Assembly: GCA_028864885.1 (NCBI GenBank)
Contig: JAGWLR010000019.1
Coordinates: 1-48,384, forward strand
DNA length: 48,384 nucleotides
Reading direction: 5' to 3'
Source of the DNA: Burkholderiales bacterium
GTDB lineage: Bacteria; Pseudomonadota; Gammaproteobacteria; Burkholderiales; Burkholderiaceae_C
The notes under the pieces are model-generated. The model saw only the letters and a program-made list of their open reading frames with translations, was not told the DNA's origin and made no database searches. The position numbers and the translations under genes were made by a program. Each line of letters opens with the position of its first letter. Position 1 is the stretch's first letter. Below are positions 40,881-48,384 of this stretch, one piece after another.

Positions 40881-42101
40881 ATGAAAAAAGTTCTCTATCT
40901 CGCTGCGGGAAATCCCGTCAAGCCTCGCGTGGGCATGGATCTGGTCGTTCACGAACATATCAAGGAGCTTGCTGGTGACTCGCGTATCGCGCTCAGCGTG
41001 ATAGCCGTGGCGCCTGGCATTGAGGGGCAGCCTGTGCCAGGGGGGCACCTCGTTGGGCAGGCTCAAATACAGTTGTACGTTGGCGATCTGCTAACCGAGC
41101 GAGGTGGCATCAATAGGCTGTACAACAAGCTGAAAATGGTGCTTGGGCAGTCAGTGCCCGTCATGGCCTACTCGTTCCGCTCAGCTTTGGCCGCGGCTGC
41201 CATTCGGAGTTGCATTGAGCAGCAATCGTTTGATGTGATCGTGATCGACCACTACTATGCGTTGGCGAACATTGACTTGAAGCAAGTGGCCGATTCAGGC
41301 GCAAAGTTTGTTTACATATCGCACGATGCTATGTTCCCACACATTGCTGAAATGGCCAGCATGAAGTCAGGTTTAGCAAGTAAAGCCTACTATATGTTGG
41401 AAGCTTGGCGAACCGGCCGCGTCGAACAGCGACTATTTGCAATGGCAGAGAAGGTGGTTCACCTTTCCGAATTTGAACGTGGCGAGGTGAAGTTTGATCA
41501 GCACAAGCACGTTGCGCTTCTGCCCCCTATTTGCTCTTCAGATGCGCTTGCTGCGGCCAGCGCTGTAGTAGACCCGGCTTATACGAATTCAGTGGTTTTC
41601 ATCGGGTCTCCAAACCACCCACCCAACGCCCATGCTTTGCAATGGATCATTGAGCAGTTTGCTCCAGCCTTGCACAAAGCCGCGCCACAACTGCACATCG
41701 CATTGATTGGTGGAGGAACCGATCGTCTCGCTGCTGGCGTACCAAACGTCAAGGGTTATGGCTTCGTCAGCTCGAGCGTTTTGCAAAGCATGCTTGCATC
41801 ATGCGTTTGTTCTATCAGCCCCGTTGTGCGCGGAAGGGGAATCAAAGTCAAAGTGCTTGACGCGATCGCAGCCGGATGCCCAATTTTCGCGACAGATGAA
41901 TCACTAAGAGGATTTGAGCAGTTTGGCCTTGAGGCTATTTTTCGCTTGAGTCAACCCGAGCAACTGGCTAACTCAGTTGCGCGACTTGCAAGTGATGAGA
42001 CGATGAAGGTCGAGGCACGGAGTGCGGTCGCCAAGAGTTGGTCAAACTTCTTGTCAGAGAGAAGTGGTCAACTGGCTGAGTTGGTACACGCGCTTGCCTA
42101 A
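40881..42101 (+). CDS. glycosyltransferase (GT4-like)
   Basis: A 406-residue protein with a GT-B pattern. The N-terminal domain starts MKKVLYLAAGNPVKPRVGMD and has FDVIVIDHYYALANIDLKQV. The C-terminal domain has FIGSPNHPPNAHALQWI, ALIGGGTDRLAAGVPNVKGYGFV and GRGIKVKVLDAIAAGCPIFAT, a donor-site variant where Lys-rich KVKVLD stands where E-x7-E is usual. It overlaps the acyltransferase on the other strand by 4 bases, tail to tail. DNA from here to about 44.8 kb is visibly richer in A and T than the rest, suggesting acquired genes. Confidence 0.85.
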   Translation: MKKVLYLAAGNPVKPRVGMDLVVHEHIKELAGDSRIALSVIAVAPGIEGQPVPGGHLVGQAQIQLYVGDLLTERGGINRLYNKLKMVLGQSVPVMAYSFRSALAAAAIRSCIEQQSFDVIVIDHYYALANIDLKQVADSGAKFVYISHDAMFPHIAEMASMKSGLASKAYYMLEAWRTGRVEQRLFAMAEKVVHLSEFERGEVKFDQHKHVALLPPICSSDALAAASAVVDPAYTNSVVFIGSPNHPPNAHALQWIIEQFAPALHKAAPQLHIALIGGGTDRLAAGVPNVKGYGFVSSSVLQSMLASCVCSISPVVRGRGIKVKVLDAIAAGCPIFATDESLRGFEQFGLEAIFRLSQPEQLANSVARLASDETMKVEARSAVAKSWSNFLSERSGQLAELVHALA

Positions 42102-43222
42102 CGAGCTTTGACAAGAGTTTCCAATCCTTTTTTCCAAAACTCTTTTTTTCGTTCAGTAAACTGGGCCAGTAACAGGACCATGACTACCGTTGCGCCGAGC
42201 GAGGTGTATGCCCATGCTGCGCCGCCTCGCTCTAAAGGGTTGAGGGCCAAAGACATCAACAGCAATGGTTGATGTGCTAAGTACAACGTGAAGGTGGCTC
42301 CCGCCAGCCATTGAATTTGCTTTTTCCACTGCTGGGTCAGAGTGGCAATCCAGGCAAGGCGCGTCGCGAGCACATAGAAGCTGATCAAGTTCAAGCTGAA
42401 CAACAGCCCGATGAAATGGAAATGTAGAACCGTCACAGCGGTTTTCATATCCAGGCCAACGGGCAGAAACATCGACTGAGTTAATGGTGCAGAGTATCGC
42501 CTTGCCAGCAGATAGAGCACAGCAGTTGCCAGGAACGTGCCTATTGCCATGCCTGTTGGCACTTTCGCTAGGTGAGTCGTCTCTGTCGTCAGAAGCTTAT
42601 AGCAACCAACACCGAGAAGCCAAAGTGGAAGATACAAGCAGATCTTCGGCCCGGCGATCAATGCAGCAAGACCAGCCAACGCAATACGTCCCTTGCGACC
42701 TGTGGGCGCAAAAGTGTAAAGACCAAAGATGATGTAATACCAAACCTCGAACCCCAGTGACCAATATGGCTCATTGCTTCCAACCTGAACATGGTCTTGC
42801 CAAAGTTCGTTGGTAAAGGTTGCCATTCGTAGTAGGTCTAGCCAATGCCAATTAGGATTGAAATAGCCTGTATTGAAGCGATGCGCCTCACCTACTCCGA
42901 TAGAGTAGCCCGTATAGGGGGACGAATTTGTTTGATAGCCGATGTAGTCGGCGCAAACCGCGACGACGAGGGCCGATAACGCTACCGAATACATGCGGGA
43001 TGCGCGAGAAATTGCGTAGTCTCTCCCTGATCGTTCCTTCTTGTCTGTGACGAAGGCGATCACGAAACCTGACAGAACGAAAAACACTGCTACCGATGCA
43101 GCGCCGTGTCCCGCCATGGCATGGAAGTGTCCCCCCGTGAAATTGAACGCGTGGCCGAACATGACTAACGCAGCGGCCATCAGGCGAACGGCATCCAGGT
43201 ATACGGATAGAGATGGATTCAC
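42098..43222 (-). CDS. acyltransferase family 3 (OafA/NodX-like), intact
   Basis: A 374-residue membrane protein with about ten TM segments. The family motif R-x10-H is at Arg13-His24 (in VRLMAAALVMFGH), followed by FFVLSGFVIAF and an Arg-rich ISRASRMY segment. These enzymes transfer acetyl or other acyl groups to periplasmic or exported glycans. ATG 43222 is preceded by AACC with no strong RBS. A 24-bp near-palindrome (43308-43331) lies 86 bp upstream and recurs upstream of the next two genes, hinting at shared control. It is intact, unlike its neighbour. Confidence 0.9.
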   Translation of the reverse strand: MNPSLSVYLDAVRLMAAALVMFGHAFNFTGGHFHAMAGHGAASVAVFFVLSGFVIAFVTDKKERSGRDYAISRASRMYSVALSALVVAVCADYIGYQTNSSPYTGYSIGVGEAHRFNTGYFNPNWHWLDLLRMATFTNELWQDHVQVGSNEPYWSLGFEVWYYIIFGLYTFAPTGRKGRIALAGLAALIAGPKICLYLPLWLLGVGCYKLLTTETTHLAKVPTGMAIGTFLATAVLYLLARRYSAPLTQSMFLPVGLDMKTAVTVLHFHFIGLLFSLNLISFYVLATRLAWIATLTQQWKKQIQWLAGATFTLYLAHQPLLLMSLALNPLERGGAAWAYTSLGATVVMVLLLAQFTERKKEFWKKGLETLVKAR

Positions 43223-43307
43223 GGTTGGTTCTAATCAAAACTCGACGCAATGAACAAACAATCTGGCCGTCGAAGATGAACATCCTAAGAAGTTCTTCGT
43301 GTTTGCA

Positions 43308-43331
43308 GAATCCCTGATTCCGGGGAAACCC
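43308..43331. repeat. 24-bp near-palindromic repeat, copy A
   Basis: Starts GAATCCCTGATTC and ends GGGGAAACCC. It matches copy B (44718-44741) at 23 of 24 bases. Its core is close to an inverted repeat of TCCC and GGGA. It lies 86 bp upstream of the intact acyltransferase. A further shared octamer, TGAGGCTC, lies 49 bases from the repeat start here (43357) and 48 in copy B (44766). Confidence 0.85.
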
Positions 43332-43408
43332 TTGTTTTTGTGCTTTGTGTAATCAGTGAGGCTCAGGATCGTAGCGATAGTTCAAATCCATTGGAACGCG
43401 GGGGGAGA

Positions 43409-44549
43409 TCAATTTCGAAATGCTTTTGGATTTGAGTTGTATGCCGTCAGTCGATCGATCGACGCAGCAGTCGATCGTCGAACGATAGGCTCGATTCTGT
43501 TGGCAACCCAAAATGACAAAACGATTGCAGTGGCCAAGCCAATTGACCAGCTCGGGATGGTTGATAGCCCCATCTTTGTTCCCAGGTGTATCACTGCAAA
43601 GCCTACAGTCACATGTAGCAAGTACAGAGGGTAGGTTGCTAGCCCGATCTGGCGGATCAGAAGAATTGCGCGTTTGCTTAGCTTTGCTCTAATCAGTTCA
43701 TTCCACTCAGAAGAAAGCAAAATCAACGAAATTGCCGTAACCCAGATAACGAAAGGTGTCCAACTGCTCACCTGTGTGCCCATGTACTCGGAGGCATGCT
43801 GTGCGATTTTGTTAATTTGAATAAAAAAAAATGGGTGCGCACGCGGTCAGTGCAATGAATTTTTTTGGTAGTGACTTTAGGTGGGTTAATAAAATGCCTA
43901 TTCCGAAATAAATGGCGTATTGGAGAAAGGCTACGTCGAATCTAAAAGTGCCCGCCACTTTTTCTGTCCAGCGCCAGAACAGACCGCCTTGAGGTGCCCA
44001 TGAATAAACGGACCAGAAAATTGTGCTTATCAGACAAAGAGTTACTGCAATCAAAGCGGGAATCTGCCTGTTTCGGCCGATTGCTGTGAGCATGATTCCG
44101 TAGAAGAGGATCTCTACCGGTAGCGTCCAATACGCGCCATCAACCCATGGTCCAACTGGGAAAATGATCGACGATCTTAGCCAGAGAGGGAACCATTGGC
44201 TTGCTTCGCTTTGATGGGATCCGACAACGCAGATCATGCTGATAGCAGTACATACCCATACCCCGGGGTACAAGCGAAGGAAGCGCGATCGGACATAGTC
44301 TTGCCAGGTCTTGCCATCAAGTGATGCTGCGATGACCATGCCCGAGATAACAAAGAAGACCTGTACGCCAATCCATCCATATATTGCTGATGCAAACGCC
44401 AACTGGCGAATAGCGCTGACATCAATGATGGACATTAGAAAGGGTTTGTTTGGGTCGACTAAGTAGAGTGCTCCGAGGTGATAAAACATCACAAAAAGCG
44501 CAGCGCAAAACCGGGCGATGTCTAGTCCAATCAGATGGTTTTTGTTCAA
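43409..44549 (-). pseudogene. acyltransferase family 3, broken by a +1 frameshift in an A9 tract
   Basis: The minus strand has two abutting partial genes. 43812-44549 encodes 245 residues with the OafA-type start (Arg13-x10-His24 in IARFCAALFVMFYH), FFVISGMVIA and RSRFLRLYP, ending ...CAPIFFYSN then stop. 43409-43783 encodes the C-terminal 124 residues with the typical late TM segments. Removing one A from the nine-A run at 43823-43831 (nine T in the sense strand) joins them into one 379-residue frame reading ...PIFFIQINKIAQHASEYMGTQVSSW. Cause: true pseudogene, on/off phase variation, or a read error in the homopolymer. The intact family member next door argues that the function is used here. 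Confidence 0.88.
43823..43831. repeat. A9 homopolymer at the acyltransferase frameshift
   Basis: Nine consecutive A on the plus strand (nine T in the sense of the acyltransferase). A run of eight would restore the frame. It is in a position and of a length where slipped-strand mispairing is frequent, and it is also where sequencing errors cluster. Confidence 0.9.
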
Positions 44550-44717
44550 TGTTTTCTCTCCCGATTAACGCTGCTCGTCTTCAAGGACATCACAACTGCG
44601 AGTTAATTATTTTTGGCGTTGAATCGCATTCGCCCGTTTGAAGGCTGCTGTGGCGAGAGATGTTTGCGAGGGTGCCATTGCAGACATTCGCATAATAAAA
44701 ACTTCATTGATTCTCAT

Positions 44718-44741
44718 GAATCCCTGATTTCGGGGAAACCC
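44718..44741. repeat. 24-bp near-palindromic repeat, copy B
   Basis: Starts GAATCCCTGATTT and ends GGGGAAACCC, one base different from copy A. The core TCCCTGATTTCGGGGA is an inverted repeat with six of eight base pairs matching plus a G-T pair and one mismatch zone. It lies between the broken acyltransferase (starts 44549, divergent side) and the GT4 at 44825 (84 bp downstream). The 275-base gap 44550-44824 otherwise shows nothing recognisable. Confidence 0.85.
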
Positions 44742-44824
44742 GAGAGCTGATGAGGCGTGTGGCGATGAGGCTCGCTACACTTGCCTGCAAATCTTGTGGC
44801 GTGTGAGCACGTCCCTCAATCTCC

Positions 44825-45928
44825 ATGACTGCTGCATTGCGTATCCTCATCAATGGCCGTTTCTTGTCCCGCCCCGTCACAGGAGTCGAACGCTTCGCAA
44901 CCGAAATCCTGCTGGCGCTTGATCGCCTCATTTCGCAGGGCAAGGTTCAACTGCCACCCATCGAGGTACTTCTGCCTTCTGGTGTTCAGCCCAAGGTACG
45001 GTTTGACAACATGCCTTTTCGTTCGGTGGGTCGCAGGCAAGGGCACCTTTGGGAGCAGGTGGATCTTCCGCGTGCATGCTCCGGTGCCTTATTGCTCAAC
45101 TTGTGCAATACGGGCCCCATCATGATGCGCAATCAGGCCACGGTGGTGCACGACGCCGCAGTCTTCGCCGTGCCTCAGGCTTACAGCTTGGGTTTCAAGG
45201 TGGCGTATCGATTGCTGCACACCTGTCTTGCATTGAGGGCGAAGCATTTTTGGACCGTGTCGGAGTTTTCGCGCAAGGAACTGGTGCGCTTTCTACCGCT
45301 GGGGGGCAAGTCGGTTGTGGTGTTGCCCGAGGGGGGGGAGCATGTGCAGCGAGTCCAGGCTGACGAATCGATCCTGGATCGCTGTGGCCTGCGTAGCAGG
45401 CGTTATGTCTTGTCTGTCAGCAGTGCTCAACCGGCCAAAAACTTCGGGTTGTTGGTTCGTGCGCTGGAGGGGCGTGGCGATCCTGGATTTGATGTGGTCG
45501 TTGCCGGTGGCACGAACCCCGCCGTGTTTTCTGGCCAGGACACCGCTTTGCCAAGCTATGTCAAACATGTTGGCTATGTCAGCGATCAGGAGTTGGCAGC
45601 GCTCTACAAGCATGCGGCTTGCTTTGTGTTTCCTTCGCTGTATGAAGGGTTCGGTATTCCTCCATTGGAAGCCATGGCCATGGGGTGCCCTGTGATTGCA
45701 TCGAATGCCGCATCGATTCCTGAAGTGTGTGCAGATGCCGCCAACTACTTTGATCCACATGATCCGGAGGCCCTGTATGTTGCATTAATGGCAGTCATGA
45801 CTGACCCACATTTGAGGGATCGGTTGCGAGCCAACGCCATACGACAGGGACAATACTGGACCTGGACACGAGCCGCGGCGAGTCTTGCGAGTGCATTGAA
45901 TGAAGCGATTGGCGGCCCACACATCTAA
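44825..45928 (+). CDS. glycosyltransferase family 4
   Basis: A 367-residue GT-B enzyme starting [20 protein letters not shown] with [13 protein letters not shown], common in GT4 mannosyltransferases. The C-terminal domain shows [19 protein letters not shown] and the E-x7-E motif in [20 protein letters not shown]. Base composition returns to the GC-rich norm here. A run of eight G at 45331-45338 lies in-frame in the middle of the gene. The stop is 10 bases before the next GT's start. RBS for ATG 44825 is poor (upstream CTCAATCTCC). Donor unknown. Confidence 0.9.
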   Translation: MTAALRILINGRFLSRPVTGVERFATEILLALDRLISQGKVQLPPIEVLLPSGVQPKVRFDNMPFRSVGRRQGHLWEQVDLPRACSGALLLNLCNTGPIMMRNQATVVHDAAVFAVPQAYSLGFKVAYRLLHTCLALRAKHFWTVSEFSRKELVRFLPLGGKSVVVLPEGGEHVQRVQADESILDRCGLRSRRYVLSVSSAQPAKNFGLLVRALEGRGDPGFDVVVAGGTNPAVFSGQDTALPSYVKHVGYVSDQELAALYKHAACFVFPSLYEGFGIPPLEAMAMGCPVIASNAASIPEVCADAANYFDPHDPEALYVALMAVMTDPHLRDRLRANAIRQGQYWTWTRAAASLASALNEAIGGPHI

Positions 45929-45938
45929 CCCGTATCTG

Positions 45939-47111
45939 ATGACTGCTACTCAAACGACCCAAACCGCCCCGACCACTCGCCCGCGTCGAGTGGCTCTTGT
46001 GCACGACTGGTTGGTCGTTTACGCCGGTGCCGAGAAAGTGCTTGAGCAAATGCTCGAGATCTGGCCCGAAGCTGATGTGTTTGCTCTGGTTGACTTCGTG
46101 CCAGAAAAGGACCGAGCGTTTTTGAAAGGCAAGAAGGTCATCACCACCTTCATCCAAAAGCTGCCTTTTGCTCGCACCAAATACCGTGCCTACTTGCCGG
46201 TTATGCCCTTGGCCATTGAGCAGCTCGACCTCTCTGGGTATGACCTGGTTGTGTCCTCCAGCCACGCTGTAGCGAAGGGGGTGCTCACATCGCCTTCACA
46301 GGTTCATGTCAGTTATGTGCATTCGCCCATTCGCTACGCCTGGGACCTGCAGCATCAATACCTGCGAGAGTCTGGCTTGACCAAGGGGTTCAAGTCATTC
46401 ATGGCGCGCGCCTTGCTGCATTACATCCGTCTGTGGGATTTGCGCACTGCAAATGGCGTAGACGTGATGGTCGCCAACTCAAAGTTTGTGGGCAAGCGCA
46501 TTCGTAAGGTGTATGGGCGCGATGCGGAGGTGGTTTACCCCCCCGTAGACACAACCCATTTCACCCTTCGCCCAGACAAAGAAGAGTTCTACCTGACGGC
46601 CTCTCGCATGGTGCCTTACAAGATGATTCCAGCCATTGTGGAGGCATTTGCACTCATGCCTGACAAGAAGCTGGTCGTCATTGGCGATGGCCCTGAAATG
46701 GCGCGCATTCGTGCGGTAGCTGGATCGAACGTACAGATCCTGGGGCACCAGCCATTTGCCACCCTAAAAGACCATATGCAAAGGGCCAAGGCCTTTGTGT
46801 TTGCCGCCGAAGAAGACTTTGGCATTACGCCTGTTGAGGCGCAAGCCTGCGGAACTCCGGTTATTGCTTACGGTAGAGGTGGCGCGCTGGAAACGGTGCG
46901 TGGGCTTGGCGTGGTCGATGCGCAAGCAACGGGAGCGTTTTTTTACGAGCAAACACCCGAAGCCATTGCGCAAGCGGTTCGGCAGTTCGACGAACAGGCG
47001 CGCTCGATTTCCGCGATCGATTGCCGAGCCAATGCAGAGAAATTCTCCATCGACAACTTCAAGCGCAATTTGTCAGGCCTGGTTGATCGTGCGTTGGCCA
47101 CCCAATACTGA
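45939..47111 (+). CDS. glycosyltransferase family 4 (WbaZ-like)
   Basis: A 390-residue GT-B enzyme. ATG 45939 (MTATQTTQ) is preferred over 45900, which would overlap the previous gene. It contains VALVHDWLVVYAGAEKVLEQ at its start, VHSPIRYAWDL, VANSKFVGKRIRKVYG, and the donor-site EEDFGITPVEAQACGTPVIAYG with the E-x7-E glutamates. The VHDWL...GAEKV start is shared by enzymes of the WbaZ group (mannosyltransferases in O-antigen loci). Ends 16 bases before the epimerase and forms an operon with it. Sugar is inferred weakly. Confidence 0.9.
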   Translation: MTATQTTQTAPTTRPRRVALVHDWLVVYAGAEKVLEQMLEIWPEADVFALVDFVPEKDRAFLKGKKVITTFIQKLPFARTKYRAYLPVMPLAIEQLDLSGYDLVVSSSHAVAKGVLTSPSQVHVSYVHSPIRYAWDLQHQYLRESGLTKGFKSFMARALLHYIRLWDLRTANGVDVMVANSKFVGKRIRKVYGRDAEVVYPPVDTTHFTLRPDKEEFYLTASRMVPYKMIPAIVEAFALMPDKKLVVIGDGPEMARIRAVAGSNVQILGHQPFATLKDHMQRAKAFVFAAEEDFGITPVEAQACGTPVIAYGRGGALETVRGLGVVDAQATGAFFYEQTPEAIAQAVRQFDEQARSISAIDCRANAEKFSIDNFKRNLSGLVDRALATQY

Positions 47112-47127
47112 AATCTGAAAGCATCCC

Positions 47128-48144
47128 ATGAAAATTCTGGTAACCGGAGCGGCTGGCTTCATTGGCATGCACACCACCTTGGCGCTACTGGCTAGGGGCG
47201 ATGAGGTCGTGGGCATCGACAATATGAACGACTACTACGATCCGCAACTCAAGCGTGATCGGCTTGAACATATCAAGCAGCAACAGCCCGCAGCGTCATT
47301 CCGATTCATTGAGGCCGATGTAGCCGATACGGCCGCCATGGCTGCATTGTTCACCGCTGAAAAATTTGATCGCGTGGTGCATCTGGCTGCGCAAGCTGGC
47401 GTGCGTTATTCAATTCAAAATCCCCACGCCTATGCACAATCCAATTTGGTCGGATTTGTGAACATCTTAGAAGGCTGTAGGCACAACGCCGTTCAGCATC
47501 TGGTGTATGCCAGCAGCTCAAGTGTCTATGGCGGCAACGTCAAGATGCCGTTCAGTGAAGATGATTCAGTCGATCATCCAGTGAGCCTGTACGCGGCAAC
47601 CAAGAAAGCCAATGAACTGATGGCGCACACCTATAGCCATCTATACGGACTGCCTACTACCGGCCTTCGCTTCTTTACCGTGTACGGACCTTGGGGGCGG
47701 CCCGATATGGCACCGATGCTGTTTACCAGTGCCATCCTGGCCGGCAAACCCATCAAAGTGTTCAATGAAGGTCGGATGAAACGCGATTTCACCTACATTG
47801 ATGACATCGTCGCAGGAGTGGTGGCTACGCTGGACCGCGTGCCAGAGCCCGATGACGCGTTTGATCGATCAAATCCAACACCAGCTTCGTCGTGGGCACC
47901 GTTTCGAGTGTTCAACATCGGCCACAGTGAGCCGGTGGAGCTGATGTCGTTCATCTCGGCGCTTGAATCAGCCATTGGTGTTACCGCCGCTAAAGAAATG
48001 CTACCCATGCAAAAAGGTGACGTCGAAGCGACGTTTGCAGACACAAAGCGGTTGGAGGCGTGGACCGGTGCGCACCCGGGCGCCTCAGTTGAGCAAGGTG
48101 TGAATGCCTTTGTTGATTGGTATCGCGGTTATTTCAAGCTCTGA
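47128..48144 (+). CDS. UDP-glucuronate 4-epimerase
   Basis: A 338-residue extended SDR enzyme interconverting UDP-GlcA and UDP-GalA. It has [11 protein letters not shown] (residues about 6-16), the GAE-type GIDNMNDYYDPQLKRDRL, STDE-equivalent ASSSSVYGG, the catalytic Tyr and Lys in SLYAATKKANE, and FFTVYGPWGRPDMAP. The NDYYD...LK motif is diagnostic of UDP-glucuronate epimerases over UDP-galactose epimerases. Substrate UDP-GlcA would come from the Ugd encoded at 8925-10259. It is last in this GT operon; no clear terminator was found. Confidence 0.93.
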   Translation: MKILVTGAAGFIGMHTTLALLARGDEVVGIDNMNDYYDPQLKRDRLEHIKQQQPAASFRFIEADVADTAAMAALFTAEKFDRVVHLAAQAGVRYSIQNPHAYAQSNLVGFVNILEGCRHNAVQHLVYASSSSVYGGNVKMPFSEDDSVDHPVSLYAATKKANELMAHTYSHLYGLPTTGLRFFTVYGPWGRPDMAPMLFTSAILAGKPIKVFNEGRMKRDFTYIDDIVAGVVATLDRVPEPDDAFDRSNPTPASSWAPFRVFNIGHSEPVELMSFISALESAIGVTAAKEMLPMQKGDVEATFADTKRLEAWTGAHPGASVEQGVNAFVDWYRGYFKL

Positions 48145-48384
48145 ATTTCAGTGCAATCCGATGAGCTTAGACGCACTTTTATTGCCTGGGCGTAGATAAG
48201 CCACATCTGAGGTTTGCGATAATGGCTTTTGCTTGGGCACCTTTTTGCGTTTGAAACAGAGTGTGACGGTTGGGTTCTTTGTGAACTCTTGACTTGGGTC
48301 TCACTAGTTGCAGCCGTAATCTGAACGCATATGGAAAGTCGCTTGGTGTAGTCCATAGCACCTCGACTTCGATAGAAGGTTAAG
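48145..48384. promoter_or_regulatory. right-edge intergenic DNA with a possible sigma-54-like element
   Basis: No gene could be supported in these 240 bases. The sequence TTGGGCACCTTTTTGCG (48233-48249) has GG and GC ten bases apart, close to the sigma-54 pattern (TGGCAC, then TTGC). The CAC-to-TTGC spacing is one base short of consensus, so the match is poor. Short hairpins are also present near 48141-48175 (CTGAATTTCAG; AAGCTC with GAGCTT). The target gene would lie off the window. Confidence 0.25.

Noticed and set aside
43409-43783. Separate small membrane protein
   Set aside because: Its sequence continues the acyltransferase when one base of the A9 run is removed, so it is better described as the second half of a broken gene.
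48233-48249. Confident sigma-54 promoter
   Set aside because: The CAC-to-TTGC spacing is one base short, and the target gene is off the window, so it was kept only as a weak candidate.

Overview
The window is chromosomal DNA of a GC-rich proteobacterium, most likely a betaproteobacterium of the Burkholderiales (Leptothrix, Aquabacterium or Rubrivivax-like groups). This is an inference from the EpsF / EpsG / exosortase-B / EpsI gene order typical of that group, the codon use, and the protein families. No rRNA, complete tRNA or CRISPR array was found. The dominant content is one very large exopolysaccharide (EPS) locus, from about 8.9 kb to the right edge.

Layout. 1-1.3 kb: 5' part of a P4-type tyrosine integrase (minus strand, running off the left edge), followed by a possible tRNA-Ser 3'-end remnant and a clear terminator, so a mobile island probably lies to the left. 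1.5-4.5 kb: a small secreted protein, a DUF4382-type lipoprotein and a small helical protein. 4.5-6.1 kb: an ABC-2 exporter (ATPase plus permease). 6.3-8.9 kb: a Cpx-like envelope-stress module (Spy/CpxP-like periplasmic protein, OmpR-type regulator, sensor kinase). 8.9-14.5+ kb: nucleotide-sugar supply: UDP-glucose dehydrogenase, an NDP-sugar pyrophosphorylase with a beta-helix tail, and the full dTDP-rhamnose set (rfbB-D-A-C). 15.0-19.5 kb: a UPF0104 membrane protein, then a HAD-UbiA fusion, a DprE1-like oxidase and a DprE2-like reductase. The last three form a complete predicted route to polyprenyl-phosphoryl-D-arabinose. 19.6-29.7 kb: a tightly coupled EPS operon: chain-length protein EpsF, tyrosine kinase EpsG, exosortase XrtB, EpsI, Wzx flippase, two glycosyltransferases, a Wzy-like polymerase and another glycosyltransferase. 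29.6-32.5 kb: a GT2, a WcaF-like acetyltransferase (both minus) and a WcaI-like GT (plus). 32.5-39.4 kb, all minus: cytochrome c, Tat-exported small subunit, GMC oxidoreductase, 2-TM protein, a second NDP-sugar pyrophosphorylase exactly as long as the first, DUF1800 and DUF1501 proteins. 39.5-48.1 kb: a second Wzx, a GT, two acyltransferase-3 genes (one broken by a one-base shift in an A9 tract), two more GTs and a UDP-glucuronate 4-epimerase.

How it fits together. The sugars predicted are dTDP-L-rhamnose, UDP-GlcA/UDP-GalA (ugd plus the epimerase at the far end), a further NDP-hexose (two pyrophosphorylases) and possibly lipid-linked D-arabinose. At least seven glycosyltransferases build the repeat unit. 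Wzx flips it, Wzy polymerises it, EpsF/EpsG set chain length, and acyl/acetyltransferases decorate it. The initiating sugar-phosphate transferase, the outer-membrane Wza/OPX channel and any PEP-CTERM substrate of XrtB are not in the window.

Most notable: the fused phosphatase-prenyltransferase DPA module; the homopolymer-frameshifted acyltransferase flanked by a 24-bp near-palindromic repeat; a predicted periplasmic electron-transfer dehydrogenase embedded in the EPS locus; and an MshEN-like N-terminal domain on the EpsG kinase.
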